A DNA stretch of 64,000 bases, from positions 682,001-746,000 of the forward strand of contig NZ_RCWZ01000001.1 of the NCBI RefSeq assembly GCF_003675385.1, written 5' to 3'. This document shows positions 1 through 9,617 of this stretch, in pieces. How positions within the stretch are numbered: position 1 is the first letter of the stretch; every line of letters starts with the position of its first letter. The DNA comes from Mucilaginibacter kameinonensis. GTDB lineage: Bacteria; Bacteroidota; Bacteroidia; Sphingobacteriales; Sphingobacteriaceae. The notes under the pieces are model-generated. The model did no database searches, had not been told where the DNA came from, and was given only the letters and a program-made list of their open reading frames with translations. The position numbers and the translations under genes are program-made.

Positions 1-1031
1 CATTCAAGCGTAACGCCCAGCATGGCCTTTCCAAATGTATTGGTGCGGTCGGTTACATAACTTACACGGTATTCTTCGTCAATTACGCCACCCTCTTCGG
101 TTATTTTATGGTTACGGTTAAAGCCAGTGGCCAGCAATTGTTCCTTCGTAGCGTTTGGCAATTGATCGCCGGCCAGCTGCCAGGTGATAAATTTATCGTA
201 AGGAAGGTTTTCATTATAAGCATGGATCACCCAGTCGCGCCATGGCCATTGGGTGCGGTAGTTATCATCCTGGTAGCCATGCGAGTCTGCATAACGGGCA
301 ACATCCAGCCAGTGCAGCGCCATTTTTTCGCCGTATTGCGGGGTTGCCATTAGCTTATCCACCATTTTTTCATAAGCGTTAGGGCTTTTATCGCCTAAAA
401 ACTCATCCATCAATGCAATGGATGGCGGCAGACCGGTAAGATCAAGCGAGATACGTTTCAGCAAGCGTTCTTTATCGGCTTCGGGATTAGGTTCGAGGTT
501 AGCCCGCTCCATTTTTTGCAACACAAAATTATCGATGGCGTTTTTAGGCCATGTGGTATTTTTTACCTGCGGAATGGGGTAATTGTGCGGTGCAACAAAA
601 GCCCAGTGTTTTTCATATTTGGCACCCTGTTTTATCCATTTATGAATGAGCTCAACCTCGTAAGGCGATAACCTTTTGAGGTTTGACGATGCAGGCGGCA
701 TCTGCTCGGTTGTGTCCTTAGTAGAGATACGGCGATAAACCTCCGATTGCATGGGTTCGCCGGGAACAAGGGCATGCGATGATGGATTATCTTTTAATGC
801 TTTATAAGCGCTTTCGGCAATGTCCAGTCTTAGGTCTGCTTCGCGATGGGATGCATCGGGGCCGTGGCATTTAAAACATTTATCTGAAAGGATTGGCCGG
901 ATGTTAAAGTTGTAGCTGATGGTATCAGGAACCTGTTCTTCGGCCACCCCGCCCGATGAATGGCAGGAGTAAAGCGTGTACAGCATGCAAATGGCTATTG
1001 TGAGCCACACATAATACAACTTCCGGTACAT
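1..1031 (-). CDS. PSCyt1/DUF1549-type cytochrome c protein (C-terminus beyond window)
   Basis: Open reading frame of 343 codons that starts at the ATG at 1031 and runs off the left edge. The N-terminus is hydrophobic and ends in a lipobox-like LYSC (residues 20-23), so it is probably an exported lipoprotein. A heme c motif CFKCH lies at residues 52-56, followed by a PSCyt1-like segment with PPASSNLKRLSP. From about residue 170 the text is DUF1549 (PSCyt2), including ISLDLTGLPP and HWLDVARYADSHGY. The family normally continues into DUF1553, which would lie outside the window. Such proteins occur in Planctomycetes, Verrucomicrobia and Bacteroidota and are thought to be surface redox proteins tied to carbohydrate breakdown; the substrate is unknown. 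Confidence 0.88.
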   Translation of the reverse strand, partial: MYRKLYYVWLTIAICMLYTLYSCHSSGGVAEEQVPDTISYNFNIRPILSDKCFKCHGPDASHREADLRLDIAESAYKALKDNPSSHALVPGEPMQSEVYRRISTKDTTEQMPPASSNLKRLSPYEVELIHKWIKQGAKYEKHWAFVAPHNYPIPQVKNTTWPKNAIDNFVLQKMERANLEPNPEADKERLLKRISLDLTGLPPSIALMDEFLGDKSPNAYEKMVDKLMATPQYGEKMALHWLDVARYADSHGYQDDNYRTQWPWRDWVIHAYNENLPYDKFITWQLAGDQLPNATKEQLLATGFNRNHKITEEGGVIDEEYRVSYVTDRTNTFGKAMLGVTLE

Positions 1032-1365
1032 GGGTTTAAAATTGGTTAAGCAGATATTAAAGTTATGTAATTTGTACTACAATTTGCAAATGCATATTTG
1101 TATCCCAAATCGATTTTCCGGGCTCAATATAGGATGAAAAACTTAATGTTCATACATTTTGTATAAATGTTTTTACATATCAATTAAAAAGGACTTTATC
1201 TAATTTAATAAACCGGGAAAAGCATATAAGCGATAAATAGAGGATTTTAGCTAACATTTAGTTGTTTTTATCGTAAAAAGTGAATGTTCAAAGCTGTAGA
1301 TTTACATCCTTTAGCTCTGAAAAGAGGTTTCATTATCGCCCCCAATAATTGGAATTTATATCTGA
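1032..1365. other. Intergenic region between divergent genes
   Basis: This A+T-rich stretch separates the leftward cytochrome gene from the rightward SGNH-like gene and must hold both promoters. I see no RNA gene, no strong hairpin and no perfect TAnnTTTG box. A short ORF starting at 1284 overlaps the next gene out of frame and looks like chance. Confidence 0.5.
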
Positions 1366-2208
1366 ATGAAATTAAAATTAAGGCTTCTGCTACTATTGTT
1401 ATTGATAGTAACAACCGGTTTTGGTTTTTACCTGTACCAACGTTATTCGCTGGAGAAACGGCATGTGCTTGTGCCCGAAAAAAAGCATAAGAACGATACT
1501 TTACGTGTTGGGATCATCGGCGACAGCTGGGCCACCGGCATTACCATAGATACCATTATCAGAGATGAATTTAAAAAACGCGGCATCAACACAGACGTGA
1601 TAGCCTTTGGTCAGCCGGAAGCAAAAACAAAAGAGATTTACGATAACCTGTACGCCAATCCCGGTCAACCATTTTCAAGTAACGAAATACTGCACCATAA
1701 CTTAGACTATTGCATTGTTTTGGCCGGCACCAGTGATGCAGAGGGTGAAATGGGCGCTAAGTTTTATGCCTATTATTGTTCGCTCATTATCAGCGATCTG
1801 GCCCGTAATAATATCGAGCCGGTTTTTGTAACTATGCCCGAGTTTGGTTTTAAAGAAGAAAAGGATAGCCTTGATATTTTGAAGAAAGTACGTAATGAGC
1901 TTGCATCACTGCTTATTGATAATGGCAGCACCCATAACCTGGACGGATACCGTAAACAAGCCAATGAAATGCTGAAAGACACCCGCCTGAAGGATTCGAC
2001 CATTGTTGTGCCATTTAACCTTGTGTGTGATGATTACGAAAAGCATAAAATATTATACCGTAATACAGGCCACCTTTCAACCATCGGTAAGCAAAAGCTG
2101 GGGCGTTTGATTGTTGAATATATCCTTGATAAGGAAAAGGCATCTCAAGGCAAAGCGTTTAACGCTCATGTTGAGACTGAACCGGCAAAGCGAAGTAAAA
2201 AAGCTTAA
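1366..2208 (+). CDS. Membrane-anchored SGNH/GDSL-hydrolase-like protein
   Basis: 280 residues. Residues 5-24 form a signal-anchor, so the catalytic part is predicted to face the periplasm. The block I motif of SGNH hydrolases is visible as GIIGDSWATG (GDSW at 52-55, with the candidate nucleophile Ser54). A late TGHLSTIG could supply the catalytic His. Block III (GxND) is not obvious; LAGTSDAEG sits where it would be expected, so catalysis is uncertain. Several SGNH proteins act on acyl groups of polysaccharides, but nothing here fixes a substrate. It converges on the FAD oxidoreductase 18 bases downstream. Confidence 0.62.
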   Translation: MKLKLRLLLLLLLIVTTGFGFYLYQRYSLEKRHVLVPEKKHKNDTLRVGIIGDSWATGITIDTIIRDEFKKRGINTDVIAFGQPEAKTKEIYDNLYANPGQPFSSNEILHHNLDYCIVLAGTSDAEGEMGAKFYAYYCSLIISDLARNNIEPVFVTMPEFGFKEEKDSLDILKKVRNELASLLIDNGSTHNLDGYRKQANEMLKDTRLKDSTIVVPFNLVCDDYEKHKILYRNTGHLSTIGKQKLGRLIVEYILDKEKASQGKAFNAHVETEPAKRSKKA

Positions 2209-2226
2209 TTGTTCGGAAAATACTTC

Positions 2227-4056
2227 TTAATTAACCATCCTTCCTGCAATATCTACCGATCGCGCAAACGGATTGAAAAACCTGTTGGCCAAAATAGCAA
2301 ACTCGCGGCGGGTTACCGGGCGTTTCGTATCAAATTGAGATGTAAATTTATATTGTTCCTTCCAGGCTTTTTGCATAGCAATTTCCAGCGTGTGCGGGTC
2401 TGTTAGTGTGGTTTCGCTGATGAAGGATAGCAGGTTGCCTACAGTAAATACAGCGCCAGGCTTTTCTTTGTTGAACCATAGAAAGCCACGGGTATAGGTT
2501 TCTTCCAGTGTCGGCTTAATTTCGGCCGTAGCAACCAACGAATCGGGCTGGAAAAGTAACCGGGTAGAATTACCCTCTGTTTTTTGTACCCCTTTTAATA
2601 ACCCGGAAGCTCCTACCTGCTGTATCGCCCTGAAATAGGGATCGTTTGGTTTGATATCGGTAAAAGGGATAAGCCATGCTTTAAAGTCGAGCAGTTCGCC
2701 CTGGATTATCCGTACGTTTAAGTTTTGTGTAGTGGTTTTAAAAAACGCGCAATAGGCTGCTGTAGCTCCAGCCCCCTGTCCTATAGCCATTTGTACCGAT
2801 GGATACATAGTGCTTGCATTTACAAGATGCGTTACCGACATGGTTTTTTCGGTTACCAGCAAATTATCCAGATCTTTTAACACAATAGTCCCAAGCGGCA
2901 CGCCATAAGCCGGGAAAGACGGATAGTTTACTTTCGGAGCTCCTGCATCGGTATAATGCTGGCCCGGGTAGGCATCGCCAACGGCAATTGCAGTACGATA
3001 AAGTTTTGATTCGCGGTTGTAAGGTTTGTACACATCATCCAGCATCATCCGTACCAGACCTTTTGTAGCACGACCGGCTTCGCGCAAATACGGGATATAT
3101 GGTAAATGATCGGGCGTGGTAAAACCGTCATCTACTCCAAGGTTTTTATAGCCGAGTTCGGTTTGCAGATAGTAGATCAATCCCAAAGTGTGCAGGCGGG
3201 CTTTGGCATAAAAGGCTTCCCGGTTTTCGGGCTTTAAATTATCGACGGTAACCGGGAACTGGTTCCCGCATTCAGCCCATTTGATCATGTATTTGTCGTT
3301 GGGTAGTTTGCCATCGGTAAGCATTTGCTTAATATTTTTTCCTTTAAGGCAGGCATAAGCCGAGGCATCATAACCTTCGGGTTTGGGAATAGTTTTATCG
3401 GCCGAAACGCCAAAATCTTTCAAAATGGCAATCCATGTTAAATCCTGTAGTTGCGCCGATTCATTATCGGGTGCCAGGGCTTCTGTAGTTTGTTTTTTAC
3501 TGTCGAAACCATAAACAAAAATTTCGCCTGCTTTGGCGGCAACATCACCGGTTTCGGTAGCGTCAATAACTACTTTGGCCTTTACGGTGGTTGTTTTCCC
3601 GTCGAGCGAGATGCTCACATCCCAGCCTGTCCCATCTTTTTTTATACCAGTAAATGGAGTGTTTAATTTTACGGTTAGATTTTTTACCGTATCGGTTATT
3701 TTTTTGAGGATGGCCGCGCCGGTATAAGGCTCAAATCTTAAAGTGGCGTTATAAGCAGTATCGTAGCCTGGTGTTTTACTGTAGAAATCCCTTACCCTGC
3801 GCCTGAATTCGCCCCAGATGCCTGTGGGTAAATTGCGGTTGCCCTCAACGATGCACATGCCGCCCGCGGTCATGCTGCCTCCAAGCCAGGGGCCTTGTTC
3901 AACCAGCAAGGTTTTGAGTTTGCTTCGTGCGCCCTGTATGGCCGCCGCTGTACCGCTTGCGCCTCCGCCTATTACTAATATGTCGGTTTTAATGGTTTGC
4001 GCAAAGGATAGCGTACAGTTAAAAACTAAGAGTACAGCCAGTAGCTTTTTTATCAT
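2227..4056 (-). CDS. Secreted FAD-dependent oxidoreductase (FAD_oxidored family)
   Basis: 609 residues with a signal peptide (residues 1-19, ending SFAQ). A Rossmann dinucleotide motif GGGASG lies at 30-35, followed by EQGPWLGGSMTAGGMC, typical of FAD_oxidored (PF12831) proteins. The central sequence has VVIDATETGDVAAKAGE, the usual second FAD contact of the family. The C-terminal about 100 residues include PVTRREFAILANRFF, which resembles one S-layer-homology repeat. Homologues are found in polysaccharide-utilising Bacteroidota and are often annotated as xanthan lyase-associated; the real substrate is unknown. Single gene, convergent with the SGNH-like gene. Confidence 0.85.
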   Translation of the reverse strand: MIKKLLAVLLVFNCTLSFAQTIKTDILVIGGGASGTAAAIQGARSKLKTLLVEQGPWLGGSMTAGGMCIVEGNRNLPTGIWGEFRRRVRDFYSKTPGYDTAYNATLRFEPYTGAAILKKITDTVKNLTVKLNTPFTGIKKDGTGWDVSISLDGKTTTVKAKVVIDATETGDVAAKAGEIFVYGFDSKKQTTEALAPDNESAQLQDLTWIAILKDFGVSADKTIPKPEGYDASAYACLKGKNIKQMLTDGKLPNDKYMIKWAECGNQFPVTVDNLKPENREAFYAKARLHTLGLIYYLQTELGYKNLGVDDGFTTPDHLPYIPYLREAGRATKGLVRMMLDDVYKPYNRESKLYRTAIAVGDAYPGQHYTDAGAPKVNYPSFPAYGVPLGTIVLKDLDNLLVTEKTMSVTHLVNASTMYPSVQMAIGQGAGATAAYCAFFKTTTQNLNVRIIQGELLDFKAWLIPFTDIKPNDPYFRAIQQVGASGLLKGVQKTEGNSTRLLFQPDSLVATAEIKPTLEETYTRGFLWFNKEKPGAVFTVGNLLSFISETTLTDPHTLEIAMQKAWKEQYKFTSQFDTKRPVTRREFAILANRFFNPFARSVDIAGRMVN

Positions 4057-4146
4057 CAGTCAAATTAAACAATCTACAGAACGCTAAAATAGGCCAAAAG
4101 CTTGTGGTACTATAAAATAATAACTAATTTAAATTTTTTAACATTT

Positions 4147-4686
4147 ATGATGACAGATGAACAAATGAGATACCCAATCGGGAAGTTTGCGCCCCCGGCT
4201 TCATACACCGCCGAAGATGTGCGCGGATGGATCGAAGATATAGCCACCCTGCCGGGGAAGTTAAGGCACGCCATCACCGGGCTTAATTACCAGGAACTGG
4301 ATACGCCATACCGTACCGGGGGCTGGACAATACGCCAGGTAATTCACCATTTGGCCGATAGTCATATGAATTCTATCACCCGTTTTAAGCTTGCCCTTAC
4401 CGAAGATAACCCAACCATAAAACCCTATGAAGAGGCCGATTGGGCGTTACTGCCCGATTATCGCCTGCCGGTTGAACCATCATTAAAAATGCTTGAGGGC
4501 ATCCATCAGCATTTTGTAGCCCTGTTTGAAAGTTTTACCGAAAACGAATGGGCCCGCACATTTGTACACCCCGCATCCGGTGAAACTATATCGCTAAAAA
4601 AAGGCCTTGCTACGTATGCGTGGCACAGTAATCACCACCTGGCACATGTAACTGAGACAGTAAAAAGGTTGGTGAAAGTGAGCTGA
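4147..4686 (+). CDS. YfiT-type DinB metalloprotein (putative bacillithiol-transferase-like)
   Basis: 179 residues from the ATG at 4147; an upstream in-frame ATG at 4102 would add 15 untypical hydrophobic residues. The DinB-like four-helix fold is indicated by GGWTIRQVIHHLADSH and by HSNHHLAHV. His67, His160 and His164 in this numbering match the metal ligands known for Bacillus subtilis YfiT. The N-terminal RYPIGKFAPP is also characteristic. The family is annotated as putative metal-dependent hydrolase or bacillithiol S-transferase; Bacteroidota do make bacillithiol, but the substrate here is unknown. Stands alone, followed by a repeat element. Confidence 0.85.
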   Translation: MMTDEQMRYPIGKFAPPASYTAEDVRGWIEDIATLPGKLRHAITGLNYQELDTPYRTGGWTIRQVIHHLADSHMNSITRFKLALTEDNPTIKPYEEADWALLPDYRLPVEPSLKMLEGIHQHFVALFESFTENEWARTFVHPASGETISLKKGLATYAWHSNHHLAHVTETVKRLVKVS

Positions 4687-4752
4687 AAGCCGAAGGCTCA
4701 AAGCAAAAAGCTTTTGAACGATGTGGGTATTTTAATTGTCCTTTAGTAACCC

Positions 4753-4868
4753 ATGTCATTGCGAGGAGCGAAACGGGATGAGCCCGAGGTGCGACGTGGC
4801 AATCGCATGCTATACAGGGCGAATATGCTTCCGTGCGATTGCTTCGTCGTTCCTCCTCGCAATGACAT
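4753..4868. repeat. Family A inverted repeat, copy 1
   Basis: Begins ATGTCATTGCGAGGAGCG and ends CTCCTCGCAATGACAT, the reverse complement of its start, so the whole 116 bases form one long imperfect palindrome. The interior has GCATGCTATACAGGGC. Near-identical ends recur at 14364, 42733 and 48838. It lies between two unrelated rightward genes and ends only 16 bases before the phosphatase start codon. Confidence 0.85.
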
Positions 4869-4884
4869 TTTTATTTAATCCCCT

Positions 4885-5199
4885 ATGCCCAACCTCCTTT
4901 TCATCTGCAGTAAAAACCAGTGGCGAAGCCCAACGGCTGAGGCTTTATTCAGGAACCATCCTGAACATAAAGCTTCGTCGGCGGGGACGAGTGATAAAGC
5001 ACGGGTAAGGGTGAATCAAAAAATGATAGACCGGGCTGATGTGATCTTTGTGATGGAACAGAAGCATAAGGAAATACTGAAACAACGCTTTAGCATAAAT
5101 GGCAAACAACTAATTGTGCTTGATATTGAAGATAACTACCAGTTCAATGATCCCGAACTGGTAGCTATTTTAAGAAATGTGCTGAGCGGGTATCTCTGA
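4885..5199 (+). CDS. Low-molecular-weight protein-tyrosine-phosphatase-like protein
   Basis: 104 residues. The phosphatase P-loop C-x5-R-S is present at residues 8-15 (CSKNQWRS), followed by PTAEALF as in LMW-PTPs and arsenate reductases. The protein is shorter than typical LMW-PTPs (about 150 residues) and the usual late DP acid loop is replaced by a weak DPEL, so it belongs to a short subgroup. Cytoplasmic; target unknown. Starts 16 bases after a family A repeat. Confidence 0.75.
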   Translation: MPNLLFICSKNQWRSPTAEALFRNHPEHKASSAGTSDKARVRVNQKMIDRADVIFVMEQKHKEILKQRFSINGKQLIVLDIEDNYQFNDPELVAILRNVLSGYL

Positions 5200-5223
5200 G
5201 AAGTTGTTTAGGATGTCTTTTTA

Positions 5224-5322
5224 AGTAGAGACGCATAATTGCGTCTCTCGTAGGATAGGCAACTTGTACGTCATTTTGCTATCGTAAATAGCATGAGGGA
5301 GACGCAATTATGCGTCTCTACT
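5224..5322. repeat. Family C inverted repeat (AGAGACGCAATTATGCGTCTCT arms)
   Basis: Two arms, 5224-5249 and about 5298-5322, are inverted copies of each other. Each arm is also palindromic in itself (GAGACGCA followed by TGCGTCTC). The element lies between the convergent phosphatase and acyl-CoA-dehydrogenase-like genes, so it may act as a bidirectional terminator, but it lacks a clean T-tract. Confidence 0.75.
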
Positions 5323-5323
5323 T

Positions 5324-6412
5324 TTAGTCTTCAAACGTTAACAACGAATGTTGCCCTGCCGTATGAAGATCCCGCCATACCTGGTTGATCTCGGTGTCCG
5401 GGTTTGCTGCCGATAACCCGCAATAAGTATAAAGTTTATCTACGCTATCTCTTGATGTTTTGGCCAGTTTACGGCTCATGACACTAACCTCCTGCAAGCC
5501 ATTTTCACCACCGACAGATTCAAAGTTATCCCATGAGTTATCAACAGCTTTATAAAACGCGGCGCGGATTTCATTAACCAATGTGGTTTGTTCAGCCAGT
5601 AATTGTTGGATATATTCCTTTTGGGGATCAGTTAGCCTTGGGTTTTTCATGCGCTCATCGAAGGCTGGTACGCAGAGGTCAAGAAAATGCACTGCCAGGC
5701 CCGAAAGGTTGGCGGCAAGGGTAGCCTCGGCCAATTGTAAAAACGGGTAACGATATAAAGGTTCGTTTACAACCGTATACTCCGGATCGATCCTGAAACA
5801 ACGGTTTTTATCAACGTAAAGATCTTTTACCTCGTAGGCGTCGCTTCCGGTGGCCATCATGCCGATATACTTCCATGCCGGAAAAACACGCACATCTTTC
5901 TTGTCGAAAACAAAAGGTAATATCAGCGGCTCGCCCTCATCATTCAGAACGGTTTCATCGCCGTTTTTGATGATGCAATTTGCCGTGATATGTGTTGCAT
6001 GATGCGCGCCGCTGGCATACTTCCAGGTGCCGTTGATGATGTAGCCATCACCGCTGATGGTAGCTGTTCCGGTTGATGCGCCACTGCCGGCAAAGCATAA
6101 TTGTGGGTTGGTCATGATCCCGGCCGCGAAATCGGCATTAAGGAAACCGCCAAACCAGCCGGCCCCGCTGCACAGGGTTACTACCCAACCCAAACTGCCA
6201 TTTGCCCAGGCCAGGCTTTCTTCTAACCGCACCATTTGTGGTAAAGCCAGTTGCAAGCCGGAATAAGCCTGAGGTACTAAAAATTTAAACCAGCCTTGCT
6301 CATAAATAAGTGCCAGCTGGTCAGGTTGCAGTTTACCCGCCTGTTCGGCTGCCGGGGCTGCTTTCCTGATTATATCAACCCATTCGGGTTTTAAGTTCTG
6401 TGATGGATGCAT
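5324..6412 (-). CDS. Acyl-CoA dehydrogenase-like flavoprotein
   Basis: 362 residues. The order of segments fits the acyl-CoA dehydrogenase fold: N-terminal helical part with LYEQGWFKFLVPQAYSG, a middle beta domain with the FAD-contacting type sequence GDGYIINGTWKYASGAHHATH, and a C-terminal helical bundle. It resembles the flavin monooxygenase branch (HsaA/DszC-like) more than true fatty acyl-CoA dehydrogenases, because no clear catalytic Glu is apparent. Substrate and flavin partner are unknown. Transcribed leftward, 35 bases downstream of pnuT, so it might be read through from the thiamine operon. Confidence 0.75.
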   Translation of the reverse strand: MHPSQNLKPEWVDIIRKAAPAAEQAGKLQPDQLALIYEQGWFKFLVPQAYSGLQLALPQMVRLEESLAWANGSLGWVVTLCSGAGWFGGFLNADFAAGIMTNPQLCFAGSGASTGTATISGDGYIINGTWKYASGAHHATHITANCIIKNGDETVLNDEGEPLILPFVFDKKDVRVFPAWKYIGMMATGSDAYEVKDLYVDKNRCFRIDPEYTVVNEPLYRYPFLQLAEATLAANLSGLAVHFLDLCVPAFDERMKNPRLTDPQKEYIQQLLAEQTTLVNEIRAAFYKAVDNSWDNFESVGGENGLQEVSVMSRKLAKTSRDSVDKLYTYCGLSAANPDTEINQVWRDLHTAGQHSLLTFED

Positions 6413-6447
6413 TGTAAATCCCTGTTTTTAAGTAGACCGCCTAACCT

Positions 6448-7080
6448 CTAATCTCCAACCACTAATCTCTCTTGCTTCACTTGTTTCTTCCACTCAAAAT
6501 ATCCCCATATCGCTATAATAAACAGGAAGATGGTAAGCATGGCAAACAGGGGTAGTTTTTTATAAAACAATAGCGGAACAGCGAAAAAGTTGGAAATGTT
6601 CAGGAAAATCCAGTTCTCCATTTTACGGCGGGCCAATAGCCACATGCCTGCCCATGCGGTTGAAGATACCAATGCATCCCAAACCGGTACGTTTGAAGGT
6701 GTGAAATATTTGGCAGGCAGGTTTTTGATCAGGAAATAAAATAGCACCCAGCCTATAACGCTAATGGCTATACTTATCACCCATTCATTTTTTGTGGAAT
6801 AAGTAATTTTTACCGGGGGCTCATTGCGTTTCTTTATCCAGTAGATCCATCCGTAAACGCTCATCACAATATAGTACCCGTTTAATAACGATTCGGCATA
6901 TAAGTGAACGTCTATCAGCAGGTATATGGATATGGCTGTCCCCAGGATCCCTGCCGGGTATAACCATATATTATTTACGCGGGCAAGCAGCACTTCGGTA
7001 ACACCCAGCGCAACGGCAAGCCATTGCGGCCAGGTAGTTTCCTTTATTTGTTCAATGAATAAGTCTATCCAATGATTCAT
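6448..7080 (-). CDS. pnuT: PnuC-family inner membrane transporter, likely thiamine (PnuT)
   Basis: 210 residues, about seven hydrophobic segments, full length for the PnuC family. Family signatures are NNIWLYPAGILG, VYGWIYWIKK and WLLARRKMENWIFLNI. PnuC itself carries nicotinamide riboside, but in Bacteroidota a PnuC paralogue (PnuT) lies under TPP riboswitches and behind a TonB receptor and is assigned to thiamine. Here it starts 10 bases after the receptor gene, in an operon headed by a clear TPP riboswitch. That context makes thiamine the best substrate call. No thiamine pyrophosphokinase gene follows, unlike many such operons. Confidence 0.9.
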   Translation of the reverse strand: MNHWIDLFIEQIKETTWPQWLAVALGVTEVLLARVNNIWLYPAGILGTAISIYLLIDVHLYAESLLNGYYIVMSVYGWIYWIKKRNEPPVKITYSTKNEWVISIAISVIGWVLFYFLIKNLPAKYFTPSNVPVWDALVSSTAWAGMWLLARRKMENWIFLNISNFFAVPLLFYKKLPLFAMLTIFLFIIAIWGYFEWKKQVKQERLVVGD

Positions 7081-7090
7081 TGTTGCTTAA

Positions 7091-9544
7091 TTAAAACCCT
7101 AAACTTAACGAAGCCATAAAGTTTCGCGGTGCCTGCGGGAAGTAATAGTTATAGTTAATTACATGGCCGCCCTCAATATCCGGATAGGTAGCACCGTTGT
7201 TTTCATACTTCTCGCTGAAGATATTATTAACCTGCAGGCCAACAGTTATGTTTTTAACCGAGCGTACACTGAAACTGTACCTCAACCTCACATCGTTCAC
7301 AAAAAAGCTGTTCAGCATGCGGTTGGCAGCATAAGGGTTAGCGGCATTATCCGGCGCTATGCCAAAACCTTCAGGATTGCGGTTCATGGTATTATCCAGG
7401 TATTGCTTGCCTACATATTTGCTGATGAATGCGATCTCACCGCCTTTGATCGGGCTGTAGCTAATTACGCTTGAGCCGGTGAGCGACGGAGAATAGGCGA
7501 TATCCGTTTTGGCAAAAGTTTCCTCAACAAGTGCCCCGTTGTCATAGTTAGAGAAAAACTGGTGATAGTTTTTGATCTTGTTGGTGCTTAAAGTAGCCGT
7601 AACACCCCAGTTTAGCTGACTGGTAATTTTCACTTTTCCGCTAAACTCTAAACCTGCACGGTAGCTGTCTTTAACGTTGGTACGCACCGGGCTGCCTACG
7701 TCATTCAGCGAGCCGGTTAATACCAATTGGTTTTTATACAACATATAGAAACCATTCAGCTCTCCGCTGAAAACAGATGAGGCAAAACGATAGCCGGCCT
7801 CAAAATCTTTTAGGTTTTCAGCTTTCGGGCGGTTTTGCGGAGGCGACTGTACATAGTCGTCACGATTGGGTTCATGGTTACCTACCGCAAAGGATGCGTA
7901 CACATTGCTATGCTCGTTAAACTGATAGGTTACGCCCGCTTTGGGGTTAAAGAAATTTAACTGTGCCGTTTGCTGTGCGTTATTAAGGTTTTTGTCGATA
8001 CCAAAAAACGAATAATTAATATGGCGGTACTGCATATCGGCATACAGCAAAAACTTGTCTACATGCCATTCAGCCCTGCCAAAAATATTGAAGTCTTTCT
8101 TTTTGGCATCATCACGGTAATATTGATAATTAGGGCCAACGCCTATGCTTTCCTCGGCAGATATAATATTGCCATAGTGCGCACCTTTGTATTCGTTATA
8201 AGCGCCGCCAAGGTTGAAGTTTAGTTTTGTGGTAGGCTGATATTTTAAGGCATAGGTAACACCATAAAAATCATTATTGAGCCATTGACGGCGTACAAGG
8301 TTAGTGGTTTTAATGGTATCGGTGCCATAAATAACAGGTGTTAAGCCGTAGTTACTTACGTCGTCGTCCTTTTTATATTCCTCATAATAGCCTTCGCCAT
8401 GAGTATAATGCAGGGCACCGCTGAATGATAGTTTATCCGAAAACTTTTTATCGTACAATAACTGGTAGTGGTTTTGCAGATAGTCGTCAACTTCGTCTTT
8501 ATAAAACGCGTTGTTGCCCATATAGCCCAATTCGTTATAGGTGCGGTTATCCGGGCGGGTATCATCGCCTATTATATAATCAGCCACGCCGTTCCAGGCC
8601 TGGTAGGTACGCTCATGGCCCGAGAACACGTTTAATCTTAAAGTACTGTTATCGCCATAATAAGCGCCGCTCACGAAGAATGATTTTAATCGGGCCGATG
8701 CACGGGCGATATACCCGTCGGAACGGATACGGGACAAGCGACCGTCAATACTGAACCGGCCGCCAAGCAAGCCTGTTCCCATACTTACCGTATTTTTTAC
8801 CGAACCGTATGAACCTGCCGAATTATCAAGCTGGGCATACGCAGTATCACGGCGGGTTGCAGTTTGTACGTTGATGCTACCACCAAAAGCGCCTGCGCCA
8901 TTGGTTGAAGTACCCACGCCACGCTGAATTTGCAGGTTATTGATAGATGAAGCAAAATCTGGCAGATCGACAAAGAAAGCGCCCTGACTTTCAGCATCGT
9001 TCAATGGGATGCCATTAACGGTTACGTTGATACGGGATGCGTCTGAACCACGGATCCGGATGCCTGTATAGCCAATACCCGTACCCGCATCTGAGCTAAC
9101 TACAACAGATGGCGTTTGGTTTAGCAGGTAAGGCAGGTCCTGGCCGAAGTTGTTCTTTTCCAGGTCTTTTTTGCTGAGGTTGGTAAATGCAGTTGGCGAG
9201 TTTTTGCCTGCGCGGGTGGCAATTACCGTCACCTCATCGGTTGTAAATGTTCCCGATCCTAAAGTGAAATTGAGCGCTGTATTTGCATTAAGTACCGCGT
9301 TTTTTACCAGGGACTGATAGCCAATATAACTGGCTTTAACGGTGTAATTGCCTTTTTTTAGATCGTTAAAGCTATACTTGCCGGCAGCATCAGTAACCGC
9401 ACTTTGCTGTAGATTTAAAATTGTAACAGTTGCGCCGGGCAGTGCTTCGCCGGATTGATTGGTCACTTTTCCCGAAATGGAAAGCTGGGCCGATGCCATA
9501 ACAGGCAACAGCAGGGCCATTGCGGCCACAAATAAATTTTTCAA
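7091..9544 (-). CDS. TonB-dependent outer membrane receptor, probable thiamine receptor
   Basis: 817 residues. Signal peptide 1-19 (MASAQ), then a carboxypeptidase-regulatory-like beta domain (about 20-100, SISGKVTNQSGEALPGATV), a TonB plug (about 105-225, with GIRIRGSDASRINVTVNGIPLND and IQRGVGTSTNGAGAFGGSINVQT, each only part of the domain), and a 22-strand type barrel ending in SLSLGF with the terminal Phe. The first gene downstream of the TPP riboswitch and immediately before pnuT, it is the outer-membrane step of thiamine uptake described for Bacteroidota as omr1. It lacks a SusD partner. Confidence 0.92.
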   Translation of the reverse strand: MKNLFVAAMALLLPVMASAQLSISGKVTNQSGEALPGATVTILNLQQSAVTDAAGKYSFNDLKKGNYTVKASYIGYQSLVKNAVLNANTALNFTLGSGTFTTDEVTVIATRAGKNSPTAFTNLSKKDLEKNNFGQDLPYLLNQTPSVVVSSDAGTGIGYTGIRIRGSDASRINVTVNGIPLNDAESQGAFFVDLPDFASSINNLQIQRGVGTSTNGAGAFGGSINVQTATRRDTAYAQLDNSAGSYGSVKNTVSMGTGLLGGRFSIDGRLSRIRSDGYIARASARLKSFFVSGAYYGDNSTLRLNVFSGHERTYQAWNGVADYIIGDDTRPDNRTYNELGYMGNNAFYKDEVDDYLQNHYQLLYDKKFSDKLSFSGALHYTHGEGYYEEYKKDDDVSNYGLTPVIYGTDTIKTTNLVRRQWLNNDFYGVTYALKYQPTTKLNFNLGGAYNEYKGAHYGNIISAEESIGVGPNYQYYRDDAKKKDFNIFGRAEWHVDKFLLYADMQYRHINYSFFGIDKNLNNAQQTAQLNFFNPKAGVTYQFNEHSNVYASFAVGNHEPNRDDYVQSPPQNRPKAENLKDFEAGYRFASSVFSGELNGFYMLYKNQLVLTGSLNDVGSPVRTNVKDSYRAGLEFSGKVKITSQLNWGVTATLSTNKIKNYHQFFSNYDNGALVEETFAKTDIAYSPSLTGSSVISYSPIKGGEIAFISKYVGKQYLDNTMNRNPEGFGIAPDNAANPYAANRMLNSFFVNDVRLRYSFSVRSVKNITVGLQVNNIFSEKYENNGATYPDIEGGHVINYNYYFPQAPRNFMASLSLGF

Positions 9545-9617
9545 AATGTGTAAAACAAAAATTTGAGTTAAACCATCTGCACGCCAGGGAGAAGCAGCAG
9601 TACACTTAACTTATTTA

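Noticed and set aside
4753..4868. Family A repeats as integron attC sites
   Set aside because: No R/L core sites, no integrase and no gene cassettes beside the copies.
8425..8754. 109-residue plus-strand ORF within the TonB receptor
   Set aside because: Antisense shadow; no independent support.
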